DNA of 64,000 nucleotides from Manis javanica (lineage: Eukaryota > Chordata > Mammalia > Pholidota > Manidae): contig NC_133166.1 of NCBI RefSeq assembly GCF_040802235.1, positions 118,248,991-118,312,990 on the forward strand, given 5' to 3'. How positions within the stretch are numbered: the stretch's first letter is position 1; each line of letters begins with the position of its first letter. Under the pieces are notes generated by a model. The model made no database searches. It was not told where the DNA came from and saw only the letters and a list, made by a program, of their open reading frames with translations. The position numbers were made by a program, and so were the translations under genes. This document shows, one piece after another, positions 1 to 11,075 of the stretch.

Positions 1-204
1 AACTACTCTGCCTCAGTTTCATCCCCCCAAATCATGCTTAACTTAGGGGCATGAACATGGAAGGATGGCCTGAAATGAGGAGAAATCTTACTCCATGGAC
101 CCATTCCTAGAGGCCTGTGTTTACTCTGGACACTGACCTACTGGAGTTCAACCTAGGCAAGAACAACCGTAGTATAAGCTGGACCCTATCTCTAAGCTGC
201 CCTG
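1..204. other. No feature recognised
   Basis: Unique-looking sequence with no gene or clear repeat that I can name. A further unassigned stretch runs from 386 to 535 between the MIR and the L1. Confidence 0.4.
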
Positions 205-385
205 AATGCCCATTCTGTGACAGTCCTTGTTCTGGGCACTTTTCCATGCCATTATCTCCTCACAACAAGCCATAAGGCATTATCTCTACTTTAACTGATG
301 AAAAAGAAGGATAAGTAACCTGTCAAGACATCATAGTTGAAGAACTGGAATCAAATGTCACACTTCTAAAAGAGCTTGCCTCCTC
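205..385 (-). repeat. MIR SINE remnant
   Basis: Degenerate MIR in reverse orientation. Seen: a 'ttctgggcactttt...ccattatctcctcacaacaagcc' type segment, then a 'ctgatgaaaaag...gataagtaacctgtcaagacatcat' type segment, the usual order of the reversed MIR core. Recognition is by eye against the remembered consensus; the ends are approximate. Confidence 0.7.
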
Positions 386-536
386 CTTAGGAAGAATTAT
401 TTAAGGGAAGATGTGAGAAAAGAGATTTATTTAACTGCCTTCATATAACAAAGGCTAGCCTGCAGAAAAAGGAATTCATTACACTTGCTCATGGGCTGAT
501 ATCATTTTTGGAAGTACTCATCTGTGTGAAAAGATA

Positions 537-2199
537 CTTCAATACAGCAAAGTTGCAGGATACAAAATTAACACACAGAAATCTGTGGCTTTCCTATACA
601 CTAACAATGAACCAATACAAAAAATCAGGAAAACAATTCCATTCACAATTACATCAAAAAGAATAAAATACCTAGGAATAAACCTAACCAAAGAAGTGAA
701 AGACCTATACCCTGAAAACTGTAAGACACTCTTAAGAGAAATTAAAGAGGACACTAACAAATGGAAACTCATCCAATGCTCCTGGCTAGGAAGAATTAAT
801 ATCGTCAAAATGGCCATCCTGCCCAAAGCAATATACAGATTGGATGCAATCCCTATCAAATTACCAACAGCATTCTTCAACGAACTGGAACAAATAGTAC
901 AAAAATTCATATGGAAACACCAAAGACCCTGAGTAGCCAAAGCAATCCTGAGAAGGAAGAATAAAGTTGGGGGTGGGAGGGATCTCGCTCCCCAACTTCA
1001 AGCTCTACTACAAAGCCACAGTAATCAAGACAATTTGGTACTGGCACAAGAACAGAGCCACAGACCAGTGGAACAGAATAGAGACTCCAGACATTAACCC
1101 AAACATATATGGTCAATTAATATATGATAAAGGAGCCATGGACATACAATGGGGAAATGACAGTCTCTTCAACAGATGGTGCTGGCAAAACTGGACAGCT
1201 ACATGTAAGAGAATGAAACTGGATCACTGTCTAACCCCATACACAAAAGTAAATTCTAAATGGATCAAAGACTTGAATGTAAGTCATGAAACCATAAAAC
1301 TCTTAGAAAAAAACATAGGCAAAAATCTCTTGGACATAAACATGAGAGACTTCTTCATGAACATATCTCCCCGGGCAAGGGAAACAAAAGCAAAAATGAA
1401 CAAGTGGGACTACATCAAGCTGAAAAGCTTCTGTACAGCAAAGGACACCATCAATAGAACAAAAACATACCCTACAGTATGGGAGAATATATTCATAAAT
1501 GACAGATCCGATAAAGGCTTGACATCCAAAATATATAAAGAGCTCACACACCTCAACAAACAAAAAGCAAATAATCCAATTAAAAAATGGGCAGAGGAGC
1601 TGAACGGACAGTTCTCCAAAGAAATTCAGATGGCCAACAGACACATGAAAAGATGCTCCACATCACTAGTTATCAGGGAAATGCAAATTAAAACCACAAT
1701 GAGATATCACCTCACACCAGTAAGGATGGCTACCATTCAAAAGACAAACAACAACAAATGTTGGCGAGGTTGTGGAGAAAGGGGAACCCTCATACACTGC
1801 TGGTGGGAATGTAAATTAGTTCAACCACTACAGAAAGCAGTATGGAGGTTCCTCAAAAAGCTCAAAATAGAAATACCGTTTGACCCAGGAATTCCACTCC
1901 TAGGAATTTACCCTAAGAATGCAGCAGCCCAGTCTGAAAAAGACAAATGCACGCCTATGTTTATCGCAGCACTATTTACAATAGCCAAGAAATGGAAGCA
2001 ACCTAAGTGTCCATCAGTAGATGAATGGATAAAGAAGAGGTGGTACATATACACACTGGAATATTACTCAGCCATAAGAAGAAAACAAATCCTACCATTT
2101 GCAACAACATGGATGGAGCTAGAGGGTATTATGCCCAGTGAAATAAGCCAGGTGGAGAAAGACAAATACCAAATGATTTCACTCATATGTGGAGTATAA
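537..2199 (+). pseudogene. L1 ORF2 C-terminal part, interrupted
   Basis: C-terminal part of L1 ORF2p, which in full-length L1 is an endonuclease and reverse transcriptase. Only the region after the polymerase core remains, so it cannot act alone. One frame is open to a TGA at 930-932, which falls where the family has an arginine CGA codon, so C-to-T decay is likely. The frame then shifts by one near 960 and stays open from about 967 for 410 codons to the natural stop at 2197-2199. The cysteine-rich motif CX3CX7HX4C is intact at 1759-1812. Confidence 0.93.
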
Positions 2200-2280
2200 G
2201 AACAAAGAAAAACTGAAGGAACAAAACAGCAGCAGAATCACAGAACCCAAGAATGGACTAACAGTCACCAAAGGGAAAGG

Positions 2281-2335
2281 GACTGGGGAGGATGGGAAGG
2301 AAGGGAGGGATAAGGGTGGGGAAAAAGAAAGGGGG
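2281..2335 (+). other. G-rich tract in L1 3' UTR, quadruplex-prone
   Basis: Successive G runs start at 2285, 2294, 2303, 2307, 2314 and 2318 with loops of 1-7 bases, meeting the usual G-quadruplex pattern. The same tract is present at 24361-24420 and, in a weaker form, near 39515-39570. Polypurine tracts are a known feature of L1 3' UTRs. Confidence 0.7.
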
Positions 2336-2556
2336 TGTTACGATTAGCATGTATAATGTGGCATTATGCCCCATGGGGGGCATGGGGAGGGCTGTGCAAC
2401 ACAGAGAAGACAAGTAGTGATTCTACATCTTACTACACTGATGGACAGTGACTGTAATGGGGTTTGCAGGGGGGACTTGGTGAAGGGGGGACCCTAGTAA
2501 ACATAATGTTCTTCATGTAATTGTAGATTAATGATAACAACAACAACAAAAATCAA

Positions 2557-2998
2557 TGGACAGGAAATGAGGGTGGGTGATGTCCAATCTGATTCCAAGG
2601 TTGGAAAAGTCGTGCAGTACCCAACAGGCACACCCCGTTAGTAAGTCATTGGGATTATAAATGAAATGAAAATATTTTTTTTGTCAAAAAAATAAAATAC
2701 TTCAAAACCAAGTGGGTAAAAATCTCACTGTAGATCTGCATTAACAGACGCACACTGAAATCGATTCTAATGGGAGGGAACATTAACTTTGAGCCACATT
2801 TAGGGAAATGTTATCCTCCACTACCAACCCTCACTCCCCAAGCAGAAAATCATTGTTATTAGGGAACCCGGACACATGTTTCTTTATCTGCCTACCCCTC
2901 TCCCTCTAGAGTAGCCCCAAATGCTTAACATTCCTTCACTGCTTTGCGGGAATCTTATCCTTTCTGTCTCTTCCCTACAGCTGATTACTAGAAACGGT
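2557..2998. other. Unassigned stretch
   Basis: No coding signal. A-rich patches occur at 2670-2700. The right part could be the U3 of the LTR that follows, whose start I cannot fix. Confidence 0.4.
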
Positions 2999-3358
2999 TG
3001 ACAAACTGTGTTGCAGAACCAATAGTTCAATATAAAACACACCAGTTTTAACACAAAATACTCTAGGATAAACATGAAATACTCCAGGACCCCCAGATGA
3101 TACCAGGAAACCAAAATCAATGCAAAACTCCTAGAAGTTTCGAGGTCTCTCTAGTTTCTGCCCTAACTTTCACATTCCTTTGCTAATCGTATATAACCTG
3201 CTGCTCGACTCAACCAGGCAAGGCAGATTTGGGAATGTTTCCCTGCTTTTTTGGTGGGCTACCCTCTAATAACGAAGCTTTCTCTGCTTCAATCCCAGTG
3301 AGTCAGATTGGTTTGTTGTGCATCAGGCTTATGAATCAGATTTGGGGGTTCAGTAACA
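2999..3358 (+). mobile_element. Solo LTR, class I ERV-like
   Basis: The 3' part looks like an ERV1-type LTR: TATA-like box TATATAA at 3190-3196, then a pyrimidine-rich R/U5-like part with a degenerate polyadenylation signal (aataac near 3270), then a U5 end reading 'ggttcagtaaca' at 3347-3358. No internal retroviral sequence adjoins it, so it is probably a recombined solo LTR. The 5' boundary is a guess. It lies about 300 bp upstream of the CpG-rich patch. Confidence 0.5.
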
Positions 3359-3639
3359 TTAGTAAACCTAGTCTGAAATAAAATTATATTCAATTATTTT
3401 TTTTAACATATTTTGAATTTCGTCAATTAGAAAAATGTAGCTATTTGTTTCCTCCCTTGTTATCTACGAAACTCCAAAATATCTTAAGAGTTTGCCCCTT
3501 GGCCCACAAAGTCTTAAGTACAGTAATTACCGTCAGCCTTTTACAGAAGTTGGCAGACCCCTGCGCTGGCACGTTTCTGGAACTAAACATGGGTGCCCGT
3601 CTAGAAACCAGCAACTCACTCAGAAGAGCACTTGGCTGC
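3359..3639. other. Unassigned stretch
   Basis: AT-rich on the left, becoming GC-rich towards the CpG patch. No gene feature recognised. Confidence 0.4.
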
Positions 3640-3960
3640 AGTCCCTGCCCCAGGGTCCTTTCCCACCGGGCAGCTGCTCCCTTGCTCTAGCGACACCCCG
3701 CGCGGACCAGAGGGCGCATGCGCAGCCTGGTCTGTGGCGGGCACGCTTGCGCAGGCGCCGGCGACCGCAGGTTGGCTTCGCAGGTGGAGCGCGGGAGAGA
3801 GCTTGCCCAGGTCAAGGTGGCCCTGTATGCACGGGAGACCTATCCACTCGCCTGAACCTTGGGGGTCGAAGCCTTGCTTTTTTGAGCGTGGGGCCTCTTT
3901 AGCCCGGCTCCTAGAGCTGGTGGGAGGTACATGCTGGGGGAGGTGGATGCCCCTGCGCGC
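3640..3960 (+). promoter_or_regulatory. CpG-rich patch with NRF1-type sites (candidate promoter)
   Basis: CpG density is clearly higher here than in the surrounding DNA. It holds a perfect palindromic GCGCATGCGC at 3714-3723, the core of the NRF1 consensus YGCGCAYGCGCR, and a near match TGCGCAGGCGC at 3748-3758, about 25 bp between their starts. NRF1 pairs like this are typical of TATA-less CpG promoters of broadly expressed genes and non-coding RNAs. No first exon or splice donor can be named, and the strand is arbitrary because the sites are palindromic. It could also be an orphan CpG island or a distal element. Confidence 0.5.
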
Positions 3961-3984
3961 AGGTCCTGCGTTCTCTCAGACACC

Positions 3985-4800
3985 TCATCTTATCTTGAAT
4001 GGGGTCTTCTTTAACAAATTTATATTGTGAAATATGGCACACATCTTTTAAAAAGTGCACAAAATAGAGATATACAGCTTATTAGTTTATCAAAATCATT
4101 CCTGGAAAACAACCACCAGAAATCAAGTTTCACCAGCCTCCCAGAAGCCCCCCTACCCCCGTCAATGACGGCCTCCTCCAAAGTGTGCAGACACCTGCGC
4201 TGCAACGTTTCTCTAATGCCTTAAGAGAAAAAAAAGTGTGGCAACCATTGTATTGCTTACATAGTCTTAACAGCCAGCACGGGTCCCTCAGCATTATAGT
4301 TGGCTTTTTTTTTTTCCAGTAATGTATTATACAGTCTGCTGTTGTGTTTGGCGTCTTTTGCTCAACATTGTGTTTGCGAGGTTCTTCCATACTGTTTTGC
4401 ATGGCTGTAATTCGTTCATTCTTATTGCTGCTGTATAATAGTCCGATTTAGGAATATTTTGCAGTCTTATTTATTCTACTGGGTTTTTTTAGTTAAGTAT
4501 AATCAATATATAACATTAGTTTCAGGTGTACAACAATGATTCGGTATTTGTATACATTGAGAAATGATCACCACAGTAAGTTGAGTTAACATCCGTCACC
4601 ATATATAGTTTACAGATTTTTTTCTTGTGATGAGAACTTCTAAGATCTACTTTCTTAGCAACTGTCAAATATGCAATACAATATTATTAATTAAAGTCCC
4701 TATGCTGTACTATTCATTCTACCATTCGTGGGCATTTGGGATATTTGTTTTTTCCAAGTTGCTACTATCATGGATAATGCTGCCATGAATATGTTAACCC
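3985..4800 (-). mobile_element. Old L1 fragment, reverse orientation, interrupted
   Basis: Sense-strand text is the reverse of an old L1 ORF2 end and 3' UTR (for example 'ttcattcttattgctgctgtataatag' near 4415 and 'ctgccatgaatatg' near 4779). It is split by a younger L1 3' end at 4480-4715. Confidence 0.65.
4480..4715 (-). mobile_element. L1 3' end nested in older L1
   Basis: Reverse-orientation L1 3' UTR with the typical 'attagtttcaggtgtacaac' segment near 4515. The short repeat ATTCTAC at 4473-4479 and 4716-4722 fits a worn target-site duplication. The host L1 resumes immediately after it. Confidence 0.65.
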
Positions 4801-4935
4801 TCTCAACAGCTCTTGGAAAAAAGTATCCTCCCTTCTTACAGATGATGAAACCATCTCAGAAAGGTTAAGTAATTTCCTCTGTGGAGGGAGTCAGGTTCTA
4901 ACTGCAGGCTTTGCCTTCTGAGGTTTTGGAATCTT
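4790..4935 (-). repeat. MIR SINE remnant
   Basis: Reversed MIR: 'ttacagatgatgaaaccatctcagaaaggttaagtaattt' type block followed by the 'gttctaactgcagg' block. Ends are approximate. Confidence 0.6.
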
Positions 4936-5034
4936 CCCGTGTAGCAATCAATAGGAAAGGAATGTGAGTTAGCAGGACCTCCCAAAGAGCACCTCTGATC
5001 AGCTACTGCATGCCTGGCTGGCCCTCTTTGTAGT

Positions 5035-5600
5035 TTTGTTCTGTTTTAATCAATATATTGAGGTCTTATTAAATATGACTATATTTTAAATGTACAGTCC
5101 AGTGAGTCTGGGCAAATTCATGCACCTATGATCAAGATAAAACATGCTTCCATCACCTCAAGAATTTCCTACCTGCAGCTTTGCAGTCAAATCTTCCACA
5201 CCCCATATAAATGAAATCATGCACAATGTGCTCACACAAAATGTCTCACTTTTTCCACTTGGCATTATATTTTTTGGATTCATCCGTATTGTGAGTATCA
5301 GTAGTTAGTTCCTTTTTTATTGCTGAACAGTAGCAAGTTGTATAAATATGCCACAGTTTGCTTATTCATTCACTCTTTGGGCTGCTTCCAGTTTGGGATG
5401 AATTATTATTCATTATGAATAAAGCTGCTATGAACATTTCGTAGACAAAGTTTTGGTGGATGTATGTTTCCATTTCTTTTGGGTAGGAAAGAAGTTCTCT
5501 GGGAATGGAACTGTTGAGGCATGTCGTTGGGGTTGTTTCACTTTATAATAAGACACTGTTGGAAAGTGATCCAAAATAGTTGTACCATTTTACATTTCCA
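5035..5600 (-). mobile_element. Old L1 3' region, reverse orientation
   Basis: Reversed LINE text: 'aatatattgaggtcttatt' at the 3' end, 'gtgagtctgggcaaattcatgcacc', and then 'ccttttttattgctgaacagtag' and 'tgccacagtttgcttattcattcac', the reverse of the L1 ORF2 tail. Diverged, with no intact frame. Confidence 0.7.
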
Positions 5601-6129
5601 CAAGCAGTTAATGAGAGTTCTACTTGCTCTACACCTTCCCTACTTCATAGAGGTCCCCCCCAGATTTCGGTCCCTGCCCTGAATATTCCAGTCACTTCAG
5701 TTGCCCCTAGGTCTGATTATCTGCCATCTCAGCTCAGCAGGGCCCCAGCTCACTGCACCACAGGAGGCAGAGACTAAGTTATCCTGTGGCTTAACCCCAG
5801 GTGTTTCCCTTCTCATAGGCAGCACCCTCTGGCTCTTCCTGTGGTCCAAAGCCTAAAAAGAGTTGCCTCACATTTAGGACCGAGTTTTGCTGTTGTTCCG
5901 ATGGAGGGCTAATTCTCTCCTAGTACCTCCATCACAACTGATAGTGGACATCCTCTAGGCTGTGCTGCATTTTAGGGGCCTCTGGGTTGAATTCGCAAAG
6001 ACTCACTCTTTTTTGCTGTTGCCCTATGATAGTTTATGCGAACTAAAAAATGTGCAAAAGGAAGGTTAATACAAGGAGGAAGGAGTGCCTGTTTATTAAC
6101 TTGCTGTGAAGAATAAAACCCACCAGACT
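5601..6129. other. Unassigned stretch
   Basis: No exon-like pattern or named repeat seen. A short 65-codon open frame near 5580-5777 starts inside the L1 and has no recognisable product. Confidence 0.4.
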
Positions 6130-6900
6130 GAAATGCTTGCATGGCTGTTATCTATGCAGTCTCTTTCTTATGCAGGGCACAGAATGAAATGATAATCAGA
6201 TGCTCTTTTATTGAGATCTGAGTGTGAAGAGTCACTATCTTCAGTAGCCAGAAGTAGCCTGGATGTAATCAAGGGCGTTCCCTCTCTGGGGCACGGTGGA
6301 AGCCACATGTGATCTGAAAGTTGTCCTGCTAATGGAACCAGCATGGAGAATTAGATGAATGGTTAACGGCATCAAGCAATGCCAGCCCGCTGCATCCAGC
6401 TTATAACAGGGAGAGTCTTGCCAGTGGGATTGGAAATAAGCGACATCTTCTGTGCTCCCTGTATCTATTTCCACCTAAGAGAAAACCTTTCCTACGGAAC
6501 AAGAAATGCTTGAAGTTTTCTGGCTACACCTCATTCTCCCCTGTAGAGCCTCAGATAGGTAACAGCAGCACTCACTGCTTTGGCTTTTCTCTTGCTTTGT
6601 TTGGTTGATTGCATATTCCTGCTCTGCCCCTTGTAAGTGACCTTTTGTTGAGCTCACAGGTGGCAGTCCCATTTTCTTCAAGATCTGTAAGGAACACCTC
6701 TCTGCAGCTTCCAGCAATGAAGCTATCAAGCACCTCAATTCTTTGCTGCATTCCAAGTCTACCTCTCTGTTACAGAATATCTTGTCTGGCTCTGAGTTGT
6801 CCTACCTTCATTGTGCCTTTAGGATATGACACTCTTGCCTGCCCCTGGCTGCCGGGAGATACCGTATAAGCAATTCCTACCCAGAATGAGTAGTTGGACT
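6130..6900 (-). other. Unidentified block, possibly LTR-derived
   Basis: Moderate GC with two abutting open frames on the minus strand (6241-6474 and 6475-6756), neither resembling a known protein. Read on the minus strand it ends with 'ctcaataaaagagcatc'-type text near 6210, which looks like an LTR polyadenylation signal. I cannot assign a family. Confidence 0.2.
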
Positions 6901-7079
6901 GTGTTCCTTCCATCCAATGATTCTGAAACCCTAAGTTTGTATGTCCTTTTCACATTTTGAAATTTCTTGGTTACGGGCTACCGGAGAGAAAAGGCAACTT
7001 AATTTGGTTCTACAAAGTCAAGTGTAGTCGACAACTGGAAGGTGTGTGACAGAAAAAGCTCTGCAAAATCTGTAATCGT

Positions 7080-7335
7080 TTGCTGGGGCTGCCACAGCAA
7101 ACTGAGTGGCTTAAGTGACAGAAATGTATTGTCTCACCATTCTGGAGGCTGGAGGTACAAGATCAAGGTGTTGGCAGGGCTGGTTCCTCCTGAGGCTGTG
7201 AGGGAGGAACGGTTCCATGCTTCTCTTCCCGCTTCTGGTGGTTTGCCCAACATCTGCGGCACACCCTGTCTCTGCCTTCCTGTTCATGGCTTCTCCCTGT
7301 GTGCTTGCCTTCTGAGGTCACGAGGCTGTGTCTGA
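7080..7335 (-). mobile_element. MaLR/MLT1-type LTR fragment
   Basis: Reversed LTR 3' half: 'gctggggctgccacagcaaactgagtggcttaa', 'attctggaggctggaggtac', 'atcaaggtgttggcagggctggttcctcctgaggctgtgagg', 'ttctccctgtgtg', in the standard order of MaLR LTRs. Family placement is from memory. Confidence 0.6.
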
Positions 7336-7999
7336 AGCATCTTACCCCAGCCGAAGTTGCAGCGGGAGGCAAACTGACATAGGATGATATCTTTCTTTCC
7401 CTGCCACAGGTAATGGGAGCTTCCCAGCGCTCAGGAAGTTTGCAGAAAGAGGTGGTGTCTGTGCAGCTTAATGAAGCTGCCGTTTGATGTGGCGGGATGC
7501 ACGCCGGATTTGGGACAAAAAGCCTTGCCCCATTGTGGGACTTTGCTCCTCGACAACCCAAAGCAAAGGAAGTGAGACAGGGCTTCTTAAGGTCCCTCCA
7601 GCTCATAGGAGGAATTCTTGCAGCACCAAGTTCTTAGTCTGGAGAAGAGTCACACGCTGTGTGCCCACCAGGAGGCAGTAAGTGCCTGTGTTTGCATCCA
7701 CTGCCCTTTGAGCAGGGTACTAGCTCTCAGTTAATGAAAAAAAAAGAGAGAAAGAGGGGGATGGAATAAAGAATCTCTTTTTATCCCTCTTTGGTTTCTC
7801 CCTCTATATATACCAAGCTACTCTAGAATGACAACCTGTAGGTCATGGCCATTTAGGGCAAGGAAAACTGGGTTCTTTCTGCATCAGTCTGAATTTCCCC
7901 GGACTTGACCCCTTACCCATGAGGAAGCGTCTCTTTTCCCCAATATGTTGGGCTTGGAGATCATTGACTTCTTAAGTCACACTATTTCAGACCCTGAAG
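7336..7999. other. Unassigned stretch
   Basis: No gene or clear repeat recognised, apart from a short purine-rich run at 7738-7766. Confidence 0.4.
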
Positions 8000-8165
8000 G
8001 GCTTTTTGCAGTTGAGGTAACATCAGAATGGTGAGCCACTCGCTCAAGGTCATGTGGCAAGTGGGTGGCAGGGCCAGGATTAGAAGCCATCAAAGTCAGT
8101 TTTCTCGGCTGTGTAATGAGAGGTGACCCCTGAAGTTCCTTTAGGCCTAACAGTCTGATGTTCTG
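8000..8165 (-). repeat. MIR SINE remnant
   Basis: Reversed MIR core: 'actcgctcaaggtcatgtggcaagtgggtggcagggccaggattagaa', matching the order of the consensus core. Ends are approximate. Confidence 0.7.
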
Positions 8166-8249
8166 GTCTCGACTATCTGGCCAGCGATTTCTGCTTTCCC
8201 ATAGTGGTTCTAACTAAGCAATAAATTTTGCTTGGTGGGTTGACTTTTT

Positions 8250-8828
8250 TTTTAATAGACTTTACTTTTTAGAGCATTTTTAGGTGCACAGAAAAACTGA
8301 GTGGAAGGTACAGAGATTTCTTATATACCTCCTGCCCCTGCACATGGGTAGCCTCTTGCATTATCAAGGTCCCTGACCAGATCTGCACGTTTGTTACATT
8401 TGTTAAACCAATGTTGACTTACCATTCTCACCCAAAGTCCGTAGCTTACATTGGGGTTCACTCTTGGTGTTGTGCAGTCTATGGATTTAGATATATTTAT
8501 AGTGATATGTATCTACAGTCACAGTGTTGTGGTTGTTTCACTGCCCTAAAAATCCTGGGCGCTCTTCCTTTTCATCCCTCCCTCCCCACATCCCCTGGTA
8601 ACCCCTGATCTTTTCACTATCTCCAATGTTTTGCCTTTTCCAGAATGTCATGTAATTGGACTCATACTGTATGTAGCCTTTTCAGATTGACTTCTTTCAT
8701 TTAGGAGCGTGCATTTAAGTTTCCTTAACATCTTTCCATGGCTTCATAGTGCTGAATAGTATTCCATAGCCAGGATGTATCACAGCTGATCCACTCCCCT
8801 ATGGAAGGGCTTTAGTTGCTTCCAAACA
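8250..8828 (-). mobile_element. L1 3' end with target-site duplication
   Basis: Reversed 5'-truncated L1 3' UTR with poly(T) on its left edge at 8245-8253. The direct repeat GGTTGACTTTTT lies at 8238-8249 and 8829-8840, so both boundaries are clear. The body contains the reversed L1 segments 'catgggtagcctcttgcattatcaa' and 'gaatagtattccatag'. No open frame is retained. Confidence 0.85.
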
Positions 8829-8840
8829 GGTTGACTTTTT

Positions 8841-10137
8841 GAATGTGTAGAGGTGCGTTATTCCAAACCTTCCTCATCAGAAAGATTCAATTAGATCTCA
8901 TTAAATCTATGATCTCAAATTAAATCTCTGATTAAATCCATTGAAAAGGTGGTCCTCTGGACTTTGGGATTTCACAAAACAGTAAAATTCACAAGAATGA
9001 GCCTCCACTTTGGGTTAATTTTACTGAGTAAATATGCATATTTTTATTTTAAACCTACTACTTATTACAATCCTACTATTATAAAAGAGAAGACATATTA
9101 ACTCAAAAAATAGAAGGTACACAATCTCAGCATACATCACAGTGACATAAATACAAATACATTCCTGTATTTAAAAAATGCTTGGATTGTTCTTATCTTT
9201 CTCATTTTGCACAGATCAGTAAAATCCTTGACACCTACTGAAAACAGACCATGGACCAACCTGGGGAACCACTGCTTTAGGAACCCGCCAATGTTACAAA
9301 AGCTCCTCTACAAAAGAGCTCTTCTGTCAATGAATGGCTGCCTTCAGGAGATGACGGAGGCTGAAGACATTTGCCAGCAGAGTAAGAGAAGACAGTGAGT
9401 GTGAGAAAGCTTGTGTTTTAAAGCTGAGCTTCTCTCTAAATCTTCTTGGGAGAAGATTTGTAAATCCTATTTCTATATGACAAAACACTTTGGAAATCAG
9501 AGCTCCTGCTTTTATTTACTCAGAGCTTTTTGGCAAACTGTCTAATCTCAGTCTACAATTTTAAGGGACACTGTAAGTTTCTTAGCAAAATATCCACCGA
9601 GATAATGCTGGAACTTCTTTTTTAAGAATGTTCCAGTTTTGACAAATCACATGTTCCTCACAGAAATTTGTGCCCTTCGCTTTATTTGTCCCTTACATTA
9701 TATTGTCTGAGAAAAGATATACTTAAAAAAAAATCCCACCTCATTTCTTTGTAGGATTTACTAGGTACAAACAAGTCAGGATATAATTCTTAGAATTGCT
9801 ATTGGTCACAGACTATGTCCGTGTTTTGTTTTATCAATAATGCTGTATTTTGCTCTTTCACGATATTCTGCCTGTCTTCTTCTAATAGGAAAATAATCAA
9901 TCTCGGACTCTCCTACATAGGAGGGGCATGGCATTCAGGAAATTTCCCAGGCCCTGCGTGCTCCTGAGGAAGGCTCTCAGGGACGTGTCTAACTGTAGGC
10001 ACACAGGAAGCCCTCACTGCTTAGAGTGCAGAGGGGTTCTTCCCATGACATTTCCCCTGAGCCAAAAGTTATGCCCGAAGATCTCATTTCCTCCAAAATG
10101 CTGAAAGAAAACACTCTAGGTTGGCTGAACAAAGGGG
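8841..10137. other. Unassigned stretch
   Basis: AT-rich sequence with no recognisable exon, repeat family or RNA gene. A 63-codon frame at 9207-9398 has no resemblance to a known protein. Confidence 0.4.
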
Positions 10138-10150
10138 AGGAGGCAAATTA

Positions 10151-10318
10151 TTTTTTAAATTAAAGTATCATTGATATACAATTTTATGAAGGTTTCACAT
10201 GAACAGCATTGTGGTTTCAACATTCACCTGTATTATCAAGTCCTCACGCCCTCCCCCACCATTGCAGTCACTGTCTATCAATGTAGTAAGATGCTATAAA
10301 GTCATTACTTGTCTTCAA
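10151..10318 (-). mobile_element. Short L1 3' UTR insertion
   Basis: About 170 bp of reversed L1 3' UTR, closely similar to 53041-53185 ('aagtatcattgatatacaat', 'gaaggtttcacatga', 'tattatcaagt', 'agtcactgtctatcaatgtagtaagatgctata'). The imperfect repeats AGGAGGCAAATTA at 10138-10150 and AGGAGGTAAAATT at 10318-10330 look like the target-site duplication. It is severely 5'-truncated. Confidence 0.82.
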
Positions 10319-10559
10319 GGAGGTAAAATTTTTAAAAAATTGCTTAGCCTATAAAGGCTCTTCTATCATATTAAGCCCTGGTAGGTTAGTACATTTTTCC
10401 CTAGAGATAAGTACAGATTATTGGCAAAGCTGTTTTCACTAGGGTAGGTGCTGAGGCTCTCAGAGATGTTCTAGAATCCTTCAGGAGAATGTTGCAGGTG
10501 GTCCTACTGTCCTTGGAACTTAGGCTTCTGTCACCTTAAGAGTTGCAATGCTTGACCAC

Positions 10560-11075
10560 TAGGTTTTTACATAATTAAAATAATTTTTAAAATAAAATAA
10601 ACTGTCAAAACAACATATCCTCATTGTAGAAAGTTTGAGAAATACAGACAGAGAAAGTGATCACCACCACCATCTCACCACCTGATCACACCATGGCTGT
10701 TTCTTCCTATTACTTTCTGCATATTTATTTAGAGACAGTTATAGTCATGGTATCCTATTTCCATCTGTGTGTTTTCACGTGTTACCACTTCATGAGTCTC
10801 ACTTTTACCAGCAGTGACATTCCTTCTTGTGGGTGGCACGTTTTGAATACTCCCTTGTTGAGTCTGAGGGCAACAGAGTTTTGATTTCTGTTGTTACCCA
10901 CTGGAAACTTATGAAAGTGTCCATTTTACCAAAAGCCCCTGCCTATGTTCGCCTTTGTTATGTTTCAAAATCTTTATAAATTGGATACAAATAGTAGCTC
11001 ATGTTTAATCTATATTTATTTGATTACCAGTGAAGTCAAACACTTTTCCATATTCTTTTGTTTGTCCCTTCTATT
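10560..11075 (-). mobile_element. Old LINE fragment
   Basis: Diverged LINE-like text: 'cattgtagaaagtttgagaaatacag' at 10625 and 'gattaccagtgaagtcaaacacttttccatattc' near 11020, the latter resembling reversed L1 ORF2. The family is not resolved. Confidence 0.4.

Larger units (their letters stand above)
536..2556 (+). mobile_element. 5'-truncated young L1 (LINE-1)
   Basis: About 2 kb of L1 in sense orientation. It begins inside ORF2, after the reverse transcriptase catalytic core, and runs through the ORF2 C-terminus to a G-rich 3' UTR and an A-rich end made of AAC/ACA repeats near 2537-2553. Two other copies with closely similar 3' UTRs lie at 24.6 and 39.7 kb, so this is one recent family. 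The usual cause of this form is incomplete target-primed reverse transcription. I could not find a convincing target-site duplication. Confidence 0.95.

Noticed and set aside
1303..1644. Long minus-strand frames opposite the L1
   Set aside because: They are antisense shadows of L1 ORF2; the same shadows appear at 38564-38898.
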